A stretch of 33,265 bases of DNA from Alphaproteobacteria bacterium (GTDB taxonomy: Bacteria > Pseudomonadota > Alphaproteobacteria > GCA-2731375): NCBI GenBank assembly GCA_028824965.1, contig JAPKBD010000010.1, positions 1 through 33,265 on the forward strand. The letters run 5' to 3'. Numbering within the stretch: the first letter of the stretch is position 1; each line of letters begins with the position of its first letter. Of this stretch, positions 17,105-24,744 are shown piece by piece. A model generated the notes under the pieces. That model made no database searches. It was given only the letters and a program-made list of their open reading frames with translations, and had not been told where the DNA came from. A program made the position numbers and the translations under genes.

Positions 17105-17714
17105 GGATGGCGACAACCTTTTGCACCGCAGCACGTTCCGACATGCGTTGATAATGGGCATCGACATTGGGCAGATCGGCGCGATCTATTCCATCGCCGG
17201 GCAACCATCCGGTCAGGGTAAACAGATACGGGTCGCAGATGCTGTATTGATCACCCAGCACCCACGGCCCCTTAATCATGGTGCCGTTGATCAGATCAAA
17301 GCATTCGCCGACCGATTGGGGCACCTTGGCGGCCATAGCCGCAATCGCCGCCTCGTCATCGGCCCAACGATGGCCACGACGCAAATGGGCATGGGCCACA
17401 TGGGCGGAGGAACATAGGTAATTGTTAAACGCCTGAGCCTGGGCCAGAGCAAATGGATCATCTAACGGGGCCAGGGCCGCATTCGGATGGCATTGGGCGA
17501 TATACAGCAAAAGCGCTGGCGTCTCGCTCAACACACCCCGATCAGTGACCAATGACGGCACCCGCGCCTTTGGGTTGATGGCCAGATAGGCGTCGGCCTT
17601 TTGATCTTCCTCTGCGAAATCCAGGCGCACGGCCTCGTAATCGGCACCAGCCTCCTCTAACGCGATGTGGGAGGCAAGAGAACAGGAATTAGCCGAATAA
17701 TAGAGTTTCAACAT
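17091..17714 (-). CDS. Glutathione S-transferase family protein
   Basis: A 207-residue cytosolic glutathione transferase. The N-terminal thioredoxin-like domain begins 'LYYSANSCSLASHIALEEAG', a beta-class style start with a Ser/Cys near the glutathione site, and contains 'RVPSLV' with the cis-proline and the 'LSETPALLLYIA' glutathione-binding segment. The C-terminal part is all-helical. The start at 17714 matches the fold; upstream in-frame codons look non-coding. It lies 29 bases after the LysE exporter gene and overlaps the PhyH gene, so the cluster pairs oxygenation, conjugation and export, possibly for one xenobiotic or sulfur compound. Confidence 0.9.
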   Translation of the reverse strand: MLKLYYSANSCSLASHIALEEAGADYEAVRLDFAEEDQKADAYLAINPKARVPSLVTDRGVLSETPALLLYIAQCHPNAALAPLDDPFALAQAQAFNNYLCSSAHVAHAHLRRGHRWADDEAAIAAMAAKVPQSVGECFDLINGTMIKGPWVLGDQYSICDPYLFTLTGWLPGDGIDRADLPNVDAHYQRMSERAAVQKVVAIHAGQ

Positions 17715-17743
17715 TGCTTTAGAACGTCCCCTAAAATTTAAAA

Positions 17744-18355
17744 CTATAAAGTGACAACACGCAGGGCCAACAGCATTAGCACGGCCCCGGTAATTCGATT
17801 GACCAGCTGGCTGCGCCGTTGCAAGGCACCAAGAATGCGGCCATGGGATAAAACGACAGCGACGAAAGTGTACCAAAGACCATCAACGATTGTCACGGTC
17901 CCGACCATGATGCCGTGATCGGCCATGCTGCCGTCTTTGATCAGGAACTGGGAGAACAACGCAATAAAAAATATCGCCAATTTGGGGTTGAGGAAGGATA
18001 TCAACGCCCCTTCCCACCCCGCCCGCCAAACGGAAACCTCAGGCGCCTCCCCCACATCCAGCGCTCCGGCGGGTCCTGCACGTAGGGCCTGGATACCCAG
18101 CCAGGCCAGATAACCCGCCCCGCACCAGGTGATGGCGGTGAACAAAGTCGGTGATTGCGCTACGACGGCTGTCAGCCCTGCGATGGTCGCGACGGCCCAC
18201 AGCCCGACACCCAGCGCATGGCACCAACTGGTTGCCAACCCATGGCCCCTGCCGTTGTTAACGGTCTGCTTCAGCACCACAGCCAGGCTAGGGCCGGGCG
18301 ACATCGCGCCAAGGCAACAGATGGCCACAAGAGAGGCCCAGGTCGTCCATGTCAT
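17744..18355 (-). CDS. LysE family translocator
   Basis: A 203-residue inner-membrane exporter of the LysE/RhtB family, with about six hydrophobic helices. The family signature 'GAMSPGPSLAVV' is present at residues 16-27, as is 'FLNPKLAIFF' in the middle. Members export amino acids or related small molecules. It heads the minus-strand group GST-PhyH-TauD-GNAT. The TRAP fragment starts about 90 bases beyond and reads in the same direction. Confidence 0.9.
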   Translation of the reverse strand: MTWTTWASLVAICCLGAMSPGPSLAVVLKQTVNNGRGHGLATSWCHALGVGLWAVATIAGLTAVVAQSPTLFTAITWCGAGYLAWLGIQALRAGPAGALDVGEAPEVSVWRAGWEGALISFLNPKLAIFFIALFSQFLIKDGSMADHGIMVGTVTIVDGLWYTFVAVVLSHGRILGALQRRSQLVNRITGAVLMLLALRVVTL

Positions 18356-18446
18356 CAGGGGAAATCCAGAATTTATCGGCGCAGGCTCTTAAGATAGCCG
18401 ATTAACGGCCTAGCGTGAACCGCCAGTATATCAATCAGAATGGTAA

Positions 18447-19025
18447 TCAGAACATCAAACTTGGCAGGAACAGAACAATCTGCGGGAAGGCGATCAGCAG
18501 GCCCAGGGTCAGGATGTCCAGGAACAGGAAAGGCATGATGCCGGCGAACACGTCCTCTAATGTTAGCGGTATGGGTGAGGCGGAGCGCACCACATAGACA
18601 TTCAAGCCAACAGGGGGCGTAATCAACGATATTTCTGCCAGCTTGATGGCGATAACGCCCAGCCAGATTGGGTCGAAACCCGCCCCGGTTAAGATCGGGA
18701 ACATCACCGGCAGGGTCATGACCATGATGGCAATGGGGTCGATCAACATGCCGGGTATCAGATACACAAATGCAAAGCTGGCAAGATAGAGATAGGGGGA
18801 TAGCTGCAGGCCCAGCAGAATATCGGAAATATTGGCAACCAGGCCCGGAATTAACAGAACACCGACCGATTGCTCCGTAATGATGGCATAGACCACCATC
18901 AAAATACTGGGCAGGTTGAGGGAGGCCAGGGTGCCCGAAGCCGCGATGCAACCCGCACTCAACCGCTTTGAATAGCCGTACTTGGTCATTTCCGGCAGGG
19001 CCATGCGGGTGAACACGGCGGCATT
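18447..19025 (-). pseudogene. TRAP transporter large permease (DctM), C-terminal fragment
   Basis: The C-terminal part (about 190 residues) of a TRAP-type large permease, which normally has more than 400 residues and 12 or so helices. Recognisable segments are FTRMALPEMTKYGYSK, 'LNLPSILMVVYAI', 'GMLIDPIAIMVMTLPV' and 'LAEISLITPPVGLNVYV'. Upstream of about 19025 the frame enters sequence that is the reverse of a DsbA gene, so the 5' half is lost. No dctQ or dctP gene is next to it. The edge is approximate. A permease lacking half of its helices should not work. Confidence 0.87.
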
Positions 19026-19614
19026 GAAGGCGGCGAAGGCACCGACAAAGGGGCGACCGTTCCTTGGCCGGGCCGATGCGCCGGTAACTTTGGTAGAATT
19101 CACCGATTATCAATGCCCCTATTGCAGCCGGTTTTATAAGAACACTCTGCCCGCGCTGAAACGGGATTATATTGATACGGGCAAGGTGCGCCTGGTGCTC
19201 AAAGACCTTCCCCTCTCCTTCCATGCCCATGCCCGCAAGGCAGCCCAGGCGGCCCATTGCGCGGGGGAGCAGAACGCCTTTTGGCCCATGCACGACAAAT
19301 TGTTTGAAAACAATCGCGCGCTGGAAGCCGGCAAGCTGCCCGGCTATGCCACCGCCCTAGGGCTAGATGGAACGTCTTTCACGGCCTGCCTGGCCAGCGA
19401 CCGTCATATGACAGCGATTGACGCGGACGCAGGCCAGGCCCGCGCCACCGGCATTACCGGCACGCCCAGCTTTATCGTGGGGAAAAGCACTGATGATGTC
19501 ATTGATGGCCTGGGTATTCGGGGTGCGCAACCGTTTGCGGTTTTCAAGGCGAATATTGACAAGCTACTGGCCCAAGCTGGTGCTAATGCTGACACTGGCA
19601 CAAAGACTCAATAA
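19026..19614 (+). pseudogene. DsbA-family thioredoxin-fold protein, 5'-truncated
   Basis: About 195 residues of a DsbA-type thiol oxidoreductase. The conserved 'APVTLVEFTDYQCPYCSRFY' contains the CPYC active site, and 'TGTPSFIVG' holds the cis-proline. Family members are exported, yet no signal peptide or credible start exists: the open frame simply runs into TRAP permease sequence on the opposite strand at about 19025. The missing part would be the export signal and a linker. An in-frame TTG at 18982 exists but lies inside the permease remnant. The boundary is approximate. The catalytic domain itself looks intact. Confidence 0.82.
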
Positions 19615-19618
19615 CGGC

Positions 19619-20476
19619 CTACGACGCCTTCAGACCCTGACCAATATAATCCGCCGCCAACGTTACGGCGGGCGTGAGCTGCCCTTCGCGGCGATGCAGG
19701 GAGATCACGATGTCCTGCAAAACTGGAAAACCGTCCCGGCCATCGAGAATTTCAAAACCTGGCTGAATGGTGGAGGTTTCAGAAACCGCGACACCGGAAC
19801 CGGCCGCCACCGCATTATGGATCACCGCAATAGAACGGGTCGTATAGGCAATGCGCCACGGCTTTTCAGCGTCGTTTAACGCATCCAGGGCGATGTTGCG
19901 GCAGACGCAGCCGTTCGGATACATCACCAAAGGTACCGGTTCGTCCGGGTTCGCATAAAAATTCGCAGCCGCCACCCAGTGCAAAGGTTCCCGGCGAATA
20001 AATTCACCGGCATTATTCTGTGTCGGGTGGGCTGCGATAACCAGATCCAGCTTGCCCTGATCAAGTTGCCGCAACAGGTCTGCGCCATTATCGCAATCGA
20101 CTTCGATCTGAACGCGGGGATAGGCCGTCGAAAATTCCGACAATACCTGCGGCAAAAGATAGGTGGCATAATCATCGGGTGTGCCGATCCGCACCAGGCC
20201 ATCAGCGTCAGGCTCCCGCAAGCGGCTCAACGCCTCATCATTCAGCTGCAATATTCGATTGGCATCGCCCAACAGCGTCTCACCCTGGCTGGTGATCGAA
20301 ACTGCTTTGTTGGAGCGTTCAAACAGGCGCAGGCCGACAATCTCCTCCAACCGCTTTATCTGGATTGAGATAGCTGATTGGGTCCGCCCCAAAACGCCTG
20401 CAGCTAAGGTGAAGTTTCGATGCTGGGCAACGGCGACGAAGGCCCGCAACAGGTCAATTTCGAGATCTCTTTGCAT
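19619..20476 (-). CDS. LysR family transcriptional regulator
   Basis: A 285-residue LysR-type regulator. The N-terminal winged helix-turn-helix occupies about residues 5-62 ('TLAAGVLGRTQSAISIQIKRLEE'-like recognition region), followed by the periplasmic-binding-like effector domain. The effector is unknown. It converges with the dsbA fragment with 4 bases between stops. It is divergent from the small gene at 20601 across a 124-base AT-rich region, the usual arrangement for a LysR regulator and its target. Confidence 0.92.
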   Translation of the reverse strand: MQRDLEIDLLRAFVAVAQHRNFTLAAGVLGRTQSAISIQIKRLEEIVGLRLFERSNKAVSITSQGETLLGDANRILQLNDEALSRLREPDADGLVRIGTPDDYATYLLPQVLSEFSTAYPRVQIEVDCDNGADLLRQLDQGKLDLVIAAHPTQNNAGEFIRREPLHWVAAANFYANPDEPVPLVMYPNGCVCRNIALDALNDAEKPWRIAYTTRSIAVIHNAVAAGSGVAVSETSTIQPGFEILDGRDGFPVLQDIVISLHRREGQLTPAVTLAADYIGQGLKAS

Positions 20477-20600
20477 ATTTTATCATAACACAAACTAATC
20501 ATCATCATAAATTTAATTCGTTTTTAGAATGCAGCGCAAATCCTTAAGTTCCGATGGACCAAACAAGCCGACCCTGCCGAGGGGATAAGGAGATATTGCC
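20477..20600. promoter_or_regulatory. Divergent intergenic region between LysR gene and small ORF
   Basis: A 124-base gap that is clearly more AT-rich than its surroundings, especially 20480-20530, which includes cataaatttaattcg. It separates two divergent genes and ends in a strong ribosome site (aaggag) for the plus-strand gene. I expect promoters for both directions and a LysR binding site of the T-N11-A type, but I cannot single out one site with certainty. Confidence 0.4.
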
Positions 20601-20789
20601 ATGCTACAGATTTTCGCCGCCTCGATTTTTGAAGCCAGCCTTGCCACGGGCGCACGCCCCACCACGGACCCAATGGATTGGCGTCACGCCGAATACGTCA
20701 AACACCAGAAAAGCGCATTAGCCCGCTGCCACAGCTATTGGCAACAGACCAAATCAGCCTGCTTGCGCAAGGTGGGGCGCCTGGGTTAA
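20601..20789 (+). CDS. Hypothetical small protein
   Basis: A 62-residue open frame I do not recognise. It has a strong ribosome site (aaggag, 8 bases before ATG) and lies divergent to the LysR gene, which supports real expression. The first 17 residues are mildly hydrophobic; the rest is polar and basic with Trp, His and Tyr residues, ending KVGRLG. No signal for export or DNA binding stands out. It stops 12 bases before the YqaA-like gene, so they may share a message. Confidence 0.5.
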   Translation: MLQIFAASIFEASLATGARPTTDPMDWRHAEYVKHQKSALARCHSYWQQTKSACLRKVGRLG

Positions 20790-20801
20790 ATCTGTGGGCG
20801 C

Positions 20802-21224
20802 ATGGCCACATCCCTTATTGCCCTATTTATCAACGCCTTCATCGCCTCCACCATATTACCGGCGGCTTCCGAAGTCGTGTTGTGGGCCATTGTTGCAAAT
20901 GATCCGGGCCTGTTGTGGCCGGCCATCGCCGTGGCCAGCGTGGGCAATACCGCAGGCGCTGCGGTGAACTGGGCCCTGGGGCGTTACCTCTCAAATTTCA
21001 CGGAGCGGAAATGGTACCCGCTGTCAGCGCGTCAGCAGGACCGGGCCGCTAGGTGGTTTCAACGCTTTGGCCTGTGGTCCCTATTATTCGCCTGGGTGCC
21101 CATCGTGGGCGATCCATTGACGGTCGTCGCAGGCGTCCTGCGTGTGCGCTTCCCGGTCTTTCTGTGCCTTGTGGCAGTTGGAAAGACCGGGCGCTATATC
21201 ATTATTGCGATGCTAGCCATCTAG
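20802..21224 (+). CDS. YqaA-like small DedA/SNARE-associated membrane protein
   Basis: A 140-residue membrane protein resembling YqaA, a short relative of the DedA/VTT family. Visible family features are 'STILPAASEVVL', 'ASVGNTAGAAVNWALGRYL' and WVPIVGDPLTVVAGVLR, with three to four hydrophobic segments. DedA-type proteins are linked to lipid handling and membrane homeostasis, but the role of YqaA is not settled. The ribosome site is weak (gtggg). It follows the small gene at 20601 by 12 bases. Confidence 0.85.
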   Translation: MATSLIALFINAFIASTILPAASEVVLWAIVANDPGLLWPAIAVASVGNTAGAAVNWALGRYLSNFTERKWYPLSARQQDRAARWFQRFGLWSLLFAWVPIVGDPLTVVAGVLRVRFPVFLCLVAVGKTGRYIIIAMLAI

Positions 21225-21235
21225 TCAGAATACGG

Positions 21236-21817
21236 CTAGTCGGCGTTGGGCGCAGGCACGCCGTCTGGTGGCCAGGCGACGACGCCGTCTTCCAGGCTGA
21301 TATGCAGGCTTTTCAGCATGATGGAAAAAGTATTCCAATTGCAGATCGCTGCCACCAACTCCAACCGTTCTTCGTTCGTCGGCAGATGCTCACCACAGGC
21401 CTTCCACGCCGCCTCACCCACGCCGCCATTGTCCAGCACATCGTCGGTGGCGGCCAGCACGGCCAGTTCAGCGGCACCTAAACATGTTGCGTTGGCAGGA
21501 TCACGAACCGCCAGGGTTTCTTCCTCCGACAGGCCAATGCGCAGTGACACCGGCCAATGCTGGGTCCATTCATACATGGCACCCGTACGCCAACCGATCC
21601 GCATGATGATCAATTCCCGCAGACGTTCATCCAGCTTGTTGCCCCGGTACAGCATCATCGCCAGCTGTTTCGCCATGACAGAGGCCAATGCCGGATGATG
21701 CGACATGGTTCGGAAGACATTCAGCCCCGCCATCGTTGACGGCACGCCGACCTCCTTGCCGATGGCGCGGGCCTCTTCCTCCGACAGCATAGGTATGCGC
21801 GGTTCAATGGTTGTCAT
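21236..21817 (-). CDS. Carboxymuconolactone decarboxylase family protein
   Basis: A 193-residue protein of the carboxymuconolactone decarboxylase/AhpD-like fold. The conserved 'LRELIIMRIGWRTGAMYEW' followed by H in 'TQHW' is visible. The redox CxxC of AhpD peroxidase-type members is absent, so a thiol peroxidase role is unlikely. The true reaction is unknown. The start at 21817 has gaggagc about 10 bases upstream; a longer in-frame start would include that site. It converges with the YqaA gene with 11 bases between stops. Confidence 0.87.
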   Translation of the reverse strand: MTTIEPRIPMLSEEEARAIGKEVGVPSTMAGLNVFRTMSHHPALASVMAKQLAMMLYRGNKLDERLRELIIMRIGWRTGAMYEWTQHWPVSLRIGLSEEETLAVRDPANATCLGAAELAVLAATDDVLDNGGVGEAAWKACGEHLPTNEERLELVAAICNWNTFSIMLKSLHISLEDGVVAWPPDGVPAPNAD

Positions 21818-21980
21818 TAGTTCGAGCTCCTCACTCTTAGTATCCAACCTCCAAAATGCCGTGTTCCAGCCTCCGAGACAACCAAAAACTAACGTATGTT
21901 AGAAAATATTTGGGTCAATCGCAGGTTTGCTTTAGACTGCGGTTAAATTGAGTTGGGCTGAATTTAGGGGAACCCTTTTC

Positions 21981-22497
21981 ATGATGCAAAAAACCAGCAT
22001 GGCCATGGTACAGACCGCTCCGCGTACGTTGGAGGCGCAAAGCCTGCCGATCCCAGAAATCGATGAAGACAGCGCCCTGATGCGGATTGAGGCCTGCGGC
22101 ATCTGCGGCAGTGACTATGAACAGTATGAAGGCGTCATTCGCGCCCCCATGCCCGCCGTGCCGGGCCACGAACCCCTGGGCATTATTGAAGCCATTGGTG
22201 ATCGTGCGGCAAAACGTTGGGGCGTTGATGTGGGCGACCGTGTTGCGGTTGAAACTATGTTGTCCTGCCGCTTTTGTTCCCAATGCCTGGGCGGGCGCTA
22301 TCATTTATGCGACGACCGGCGGATCTATTCCTATATCCCGCTCAGCGATGCGCCGGGGCTTTGGGGGGCTTATTCCGAATACATGTTCGTGCATGGCAAT
22401 TCCATCGTTCATAAAATGGACAAAACCTTGGCACCGGAAATCGCCGTCATGTTCAACCCCCTGGGGGCAGGATACCGCTGGGCGGTTGAGGTGCCGG
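21981..22497 (+). pseudogene. Zinc-dependent alcohol dehydrogenase (MDR), N-terminal fragment
   Basis: About 172 residues from the N-terminal catalytic domain of a medium-chain Zn dehydrogenase. It shows CGICGSDYEQ (catalytic zinc Cys), 'GHEPLGIIEAIGD', and a structural zinc cluster 'CRFCSQCLGGRYHLC'. The sequence is normal up to NPLGAGYRWAVEVPG, just before the Rossmann NAD-binding domain, and then runs into the reverse strand of a PhyH-family gene. The family is normally about 340-390 residues. The ATG at 21981 has aggggaa upstream. Without the cofactor domain it cannot be active. The breakpoint is approximate. Confidence 0.87.
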
Positions 22498-22740
22498 GCC
22501 GATTAAATCCTCCACCACATCCAGGACAGCAGGGTGGTGCGCGATGGCGTCCGCCCAATCGAATAACAGATGTGACTTGGACCTCTCCGGAAAATCCAGT
22601 GCTGCGCCATTGCGCTGTTCGAACGCTTCCAGCCCAGCGCGATGGTCTTGCACCTCCCGCGCCGTCAGAACAGAAATCGCACCGAGATAGCCATTCTCCC
22701 GGTACGCTTGGACCTGCTGATCGCTTAGTCGATTGGCCAT
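22498..22740 (-). pseudogene. Phytanoyl-CoA dioxygenase family, N-terminal fragment
   Basis: About 81 residues of the N-terminus of a PhyH-type dioxygenase: it opens ANRLSDQQVQAYRENGYLGA and continues to 'HHPAVLDVVEDLIGP', after which relatives have the iron-binding core. That core is missing because the sequence changes to the alcohol dehydrogenase remnant in reverse. It is the second PhyH homologue in the window and is not a copy of the one at 16322. Convergent and 3'-truncated together with the dehydrogenase at the same joint. Confidence 0.82.
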
Positions 22741-22850
22741 TGAATTCCCCTCTGGTGGATAGGGCAAACTATAGTCGAGATTGGCAGGATTGTGGGCAAA
22801 TCATCGCTTGCGAAATACAGGGCACGGCGCTATAAACCGGCCTTCTTTGC

Positions 22851-22899
22851 GGCGCACCGGCGCGGGCTGATGCCCGGGGCATGCCCGGTCGCCGTTTTT
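22851..22899 (+). terminator. Leader hairpin with U-run before rpmI (attenuator or terminator)
   Basis: The arms ggcg-c-accgg (22851-22860) and ccggtcgcc (22885-22893) pair with one bulged C, and an inner hairpin cgggc-tgat-gcccg (22863-22876) sits within. Five T bases follow at 22895-22899. This is a good intrinsic terminator 32 bases before rpmI. Because ribosomal L20 controls its own leader in many bacteria, an attenuator is possible. It may instead end an upstream transcript. Confidence 0.6.
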
Positions 22900-22931
22900 A
22901 TGATGTATCCTGACCTTAAGGGAGGCTCAAA

Positions 22932-23129
22932 ATGCCCAAGATGAAGACCAAATCGAGCGTGAAAAAGCGCTTTTCGTTGACGGGGACCGGCAAAGTTCGC
23001 CGCACCCAGGCTGGTAAACAGCACGGTATGATCAAACGTACGAACGAGCAGATCCGAAATCATCGTGGCACCACGATCATGTCGGCAGCAGATTCGAAGA
23101 TCATCAAAAAATTCATGCCCTACGGCTAG
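22932..23129 (+). CDS. rpmI: 50S ribosomal protein L35
   Basis: A 65-residue very basic protein matching L35: it begins [20 protein letters not shown] and ends with '[10 protein letters not shown]'. It binds 23S rRNA in the large subunit. A strong ribosome site (gggagg) precedes the ATG. It is followed 15 bases later by rplT. infC, which often comes first in this operon, is not upstream; instead there are remnants of unrelated genes. Confidence 0.97.
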   Translation: MPKMKTKSSVKKRFSLTGTGKVRRTQAGKQHGMIKRTNEQIRNHRGTTIMSAADSKIIKKFMPYG

Positions 23130-23144
23130 GCGAGGAGATATAAA

Positions 23145-23501
23145 ATGGCGCGCGTAAAACGCGGTGTGACATCTCACGCCAAACACAAAAAAGTATTAGC
23201 ACAAGCATCCGGCTATCAAGGCCGGCGCAAGAACACCATCCGCATCGCCAAACAGGCGGTCGAAAAAGCGGGGCAATATGCCTATCGCGACCGTCGGGTG
23301 AAAAAGCGGGTCTTCCGTGCCCTGTGGATCACACGGATCAACGCGGCCAGCCGGGAGCACGGTGTCAACTACGCCCGATTTATGAACGGCCTTAAGTTGG
23401 CGGGTATCGAGATCGATCGCAAAGTTTTGGCCGATCTTGCCGTCCGCGAACCTGAGGCGTTCAAGGCCCTGGTTGATCAGGCAGAAGCCGCACTGGCTTA
23501 A
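23145..23501 (+). CDS. rplT: 50S ribosomal protein L20
   Basis: A 118-residue basic protein identical in layout to L20: an extended basic N-terminus ([17 protein letters not shown]) and a globular part with '[21 protein letters not shown]' and 'YARFMNGL'. L20 is an early assembly protein of the large subunit and often represses its own operon by binding the leader. The start has gaggag upstream. A strong terminator follows at 23562. Confidence 0.97.
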   Translation: MARVKRGVTSHAKHKKVLAQASGYQGRRKNTIRIAKQAVEKAGQYAYRDRRVKKRVFRALWITRINAASREHGVNYARFMNGLKLAGIEIDRKVLADLAVREPEAFKALVDQAEAALA

Positions 23502-23561
23502 TCGCCTATCGAACGACCGGGCCTTCGATCTTAAGATCGGGCTCCACATAGACGAAGTTAC

Positions 23562-23600
23562 GAAATGGGGGTCCGTCCAACGACGGCCCCCATTTCTTTT
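23562..23600 (+). terminator. Rho-independent terminator after rplT
   Basis: Arms gaaatggggg (23562-23571) and cccccatttc (23587-23596) pair perfectly. Inside, ccgtc and gacgg pair across a caac loop, with a single bulged T at 23572. Four T bases follow. This 15-pair hairpin should end the rpmI-rplT transcript or set a read-through fraction into pheST, which starts 70 bases later. Confidence 0.88.
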
Positions 23601-23670
23601 GACATCTTCCATATTTAGCGTTTGGGCCCCGAAAACAACCGAATAACTGCGTGAAAGCGAAATCATAACG

Positions 23671-24744
23671 ATGGATATTCAATCCCTGCAGGACGAGCTT
23701 TTGGCCGACGTGGCCGCAGCCGCTGATCTGGCCGCGTTAGAGACAACGCGGGTTGCCGCCTTGGGCAAAAAGGGCCGTATCACGGCACAGATGAAAGGCC
23801 TCGGCCAATTGGCACCGGAAGAACGCCGGGACGCGGGCGCTGCCCTGAACAAGGTCAAGGAAGCCGTTGCAGCTGCCATCGAAGAACGTAAATTGACCCT
23901 GCATGAAGCGGAGTTGGAAGAGCGCCTGGCCACAGAAGGCATCGACGTGACCTTGCCCGTGCGCCAGCAGGCCCAGGGCCGCATTCATCCCGTTAGCCAG
24001 GTGATGGACGAAATTGCCGCTATCTTCACCGACATGGGCTTCACCATTGCGGATGGTCCGGATATCGAGGACGACTTCCATAATTTCACCGCATTGAATA
24101 TCCCACCCGAACATCCCGCCCGGCAGATGCAAGACACCTTCTATTTGCCCAAGCGTGATGACGACATGCCCATGGTCCTGCGCACCCACACATCGCCGGT
24201 GCAGATCCGCACCATGCAGGACACCCCCCCGCCCCATCGCATCGTCATACCGGGGCGCACCTATCGCTCAGACTCCGATCAGACCCACACACCCATGTTC
24301 CACCAGATCGAAGGTCTGGTGATCGGCAAGGACATTCACATGGGCCATCTCAAGGGCACGTTGGAGGCGTTCTGTGAGGCATTTTTCGAGGTAGACAATA
24401 TCCGCATGCGCTTCCGCCCCAGCTATTTTCCCTTCACCGAACCATCGGCGGAAGTCGATATCGGCTGTTCCTACGAAGGCGGTAACCTGGCCATTGGCGA
24501 AGGTGACGATTGGTTGGAAATTCTCGGCTGTGGCATGGTCAATCCCCGTGTGCTGGAGAATTGCGGCCTGGACCCCGCCGAATGGCAAGGCTTTGCCTGG
24601 GGCATGGGGATCGACCGAATTGCCATGTTGAAATACGGCATCCCGGATCTACGTGCCTTCTTTGATAGCGATTTACGTTGGCTGCACCATTATGGATTTG
24701 TACCTTTGGATGTGCCCACGATGGCCGGAGGGTTGTCGCGATGA
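23671..24744 (+). CDS. pheS: Phenylalanyl-tRNA synthetase alpha subunit
   Basis: A 357-residue catalytic subunit that charges tRNA-Phe. The N-terminal coiled coil (about 1-85) is followed by the class II core: '[12 protein letters not shown]', motif 2 '[14 protein letters not shown]', and motif 3 '[20 protein letters not shown]'. Length is normal. Its stop overlaps the pheT start (ATGA at 24741-24744), so both subunits are made in coupled amounts for the alpha2-beta2 enzyme. Confidence 0.97.
   Translation: MDIQSLQDELLADVAAAADLAALETTRVAALGKKGRITAQMKGLGQLAPEERRDAGAALNKVKEAVAAAIEERKLTLHEAELEERLATEGIDVTLPVRQQAQGRIHPVSQVMDEIAAIFTDMGFTIADGPDIEDDFHNFTALNIPPEHPARQMQDTFYLPKRDDDMPMVLRTHTSPVQIRTMQDTPPPHRIVIPGRTYRSDSDQTHTPMFHQIEGLVIGKDIHMGHLKGTLEAFCEAFFEVDNIRMRFRPSYFPFTEPSAEVDIGCSYEGGNLAIGEGDDWLEILGCGMVNPRVLENCGLDPAEWQGFAWGMGIDRIAMLKYGIPDLRAFFDSDLRWLHHYGFVPLDVPTMAGGLSR

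Noticed and set aside
18373-19293. A 306-codon open frame on the minus strand
   Set aside because: It crosses both the TRAP permease fragment and the antisense of the DsbA core in another frame, and shows no protein family features.
23565-23618. A possible 17-codon leader peptide before pheS with two Phe codons
   Set aside because: Most of it is the terminator hairpin itself, it has no ribosome site, and two separated Phe codons are too few for Phe-dependent attenuation.
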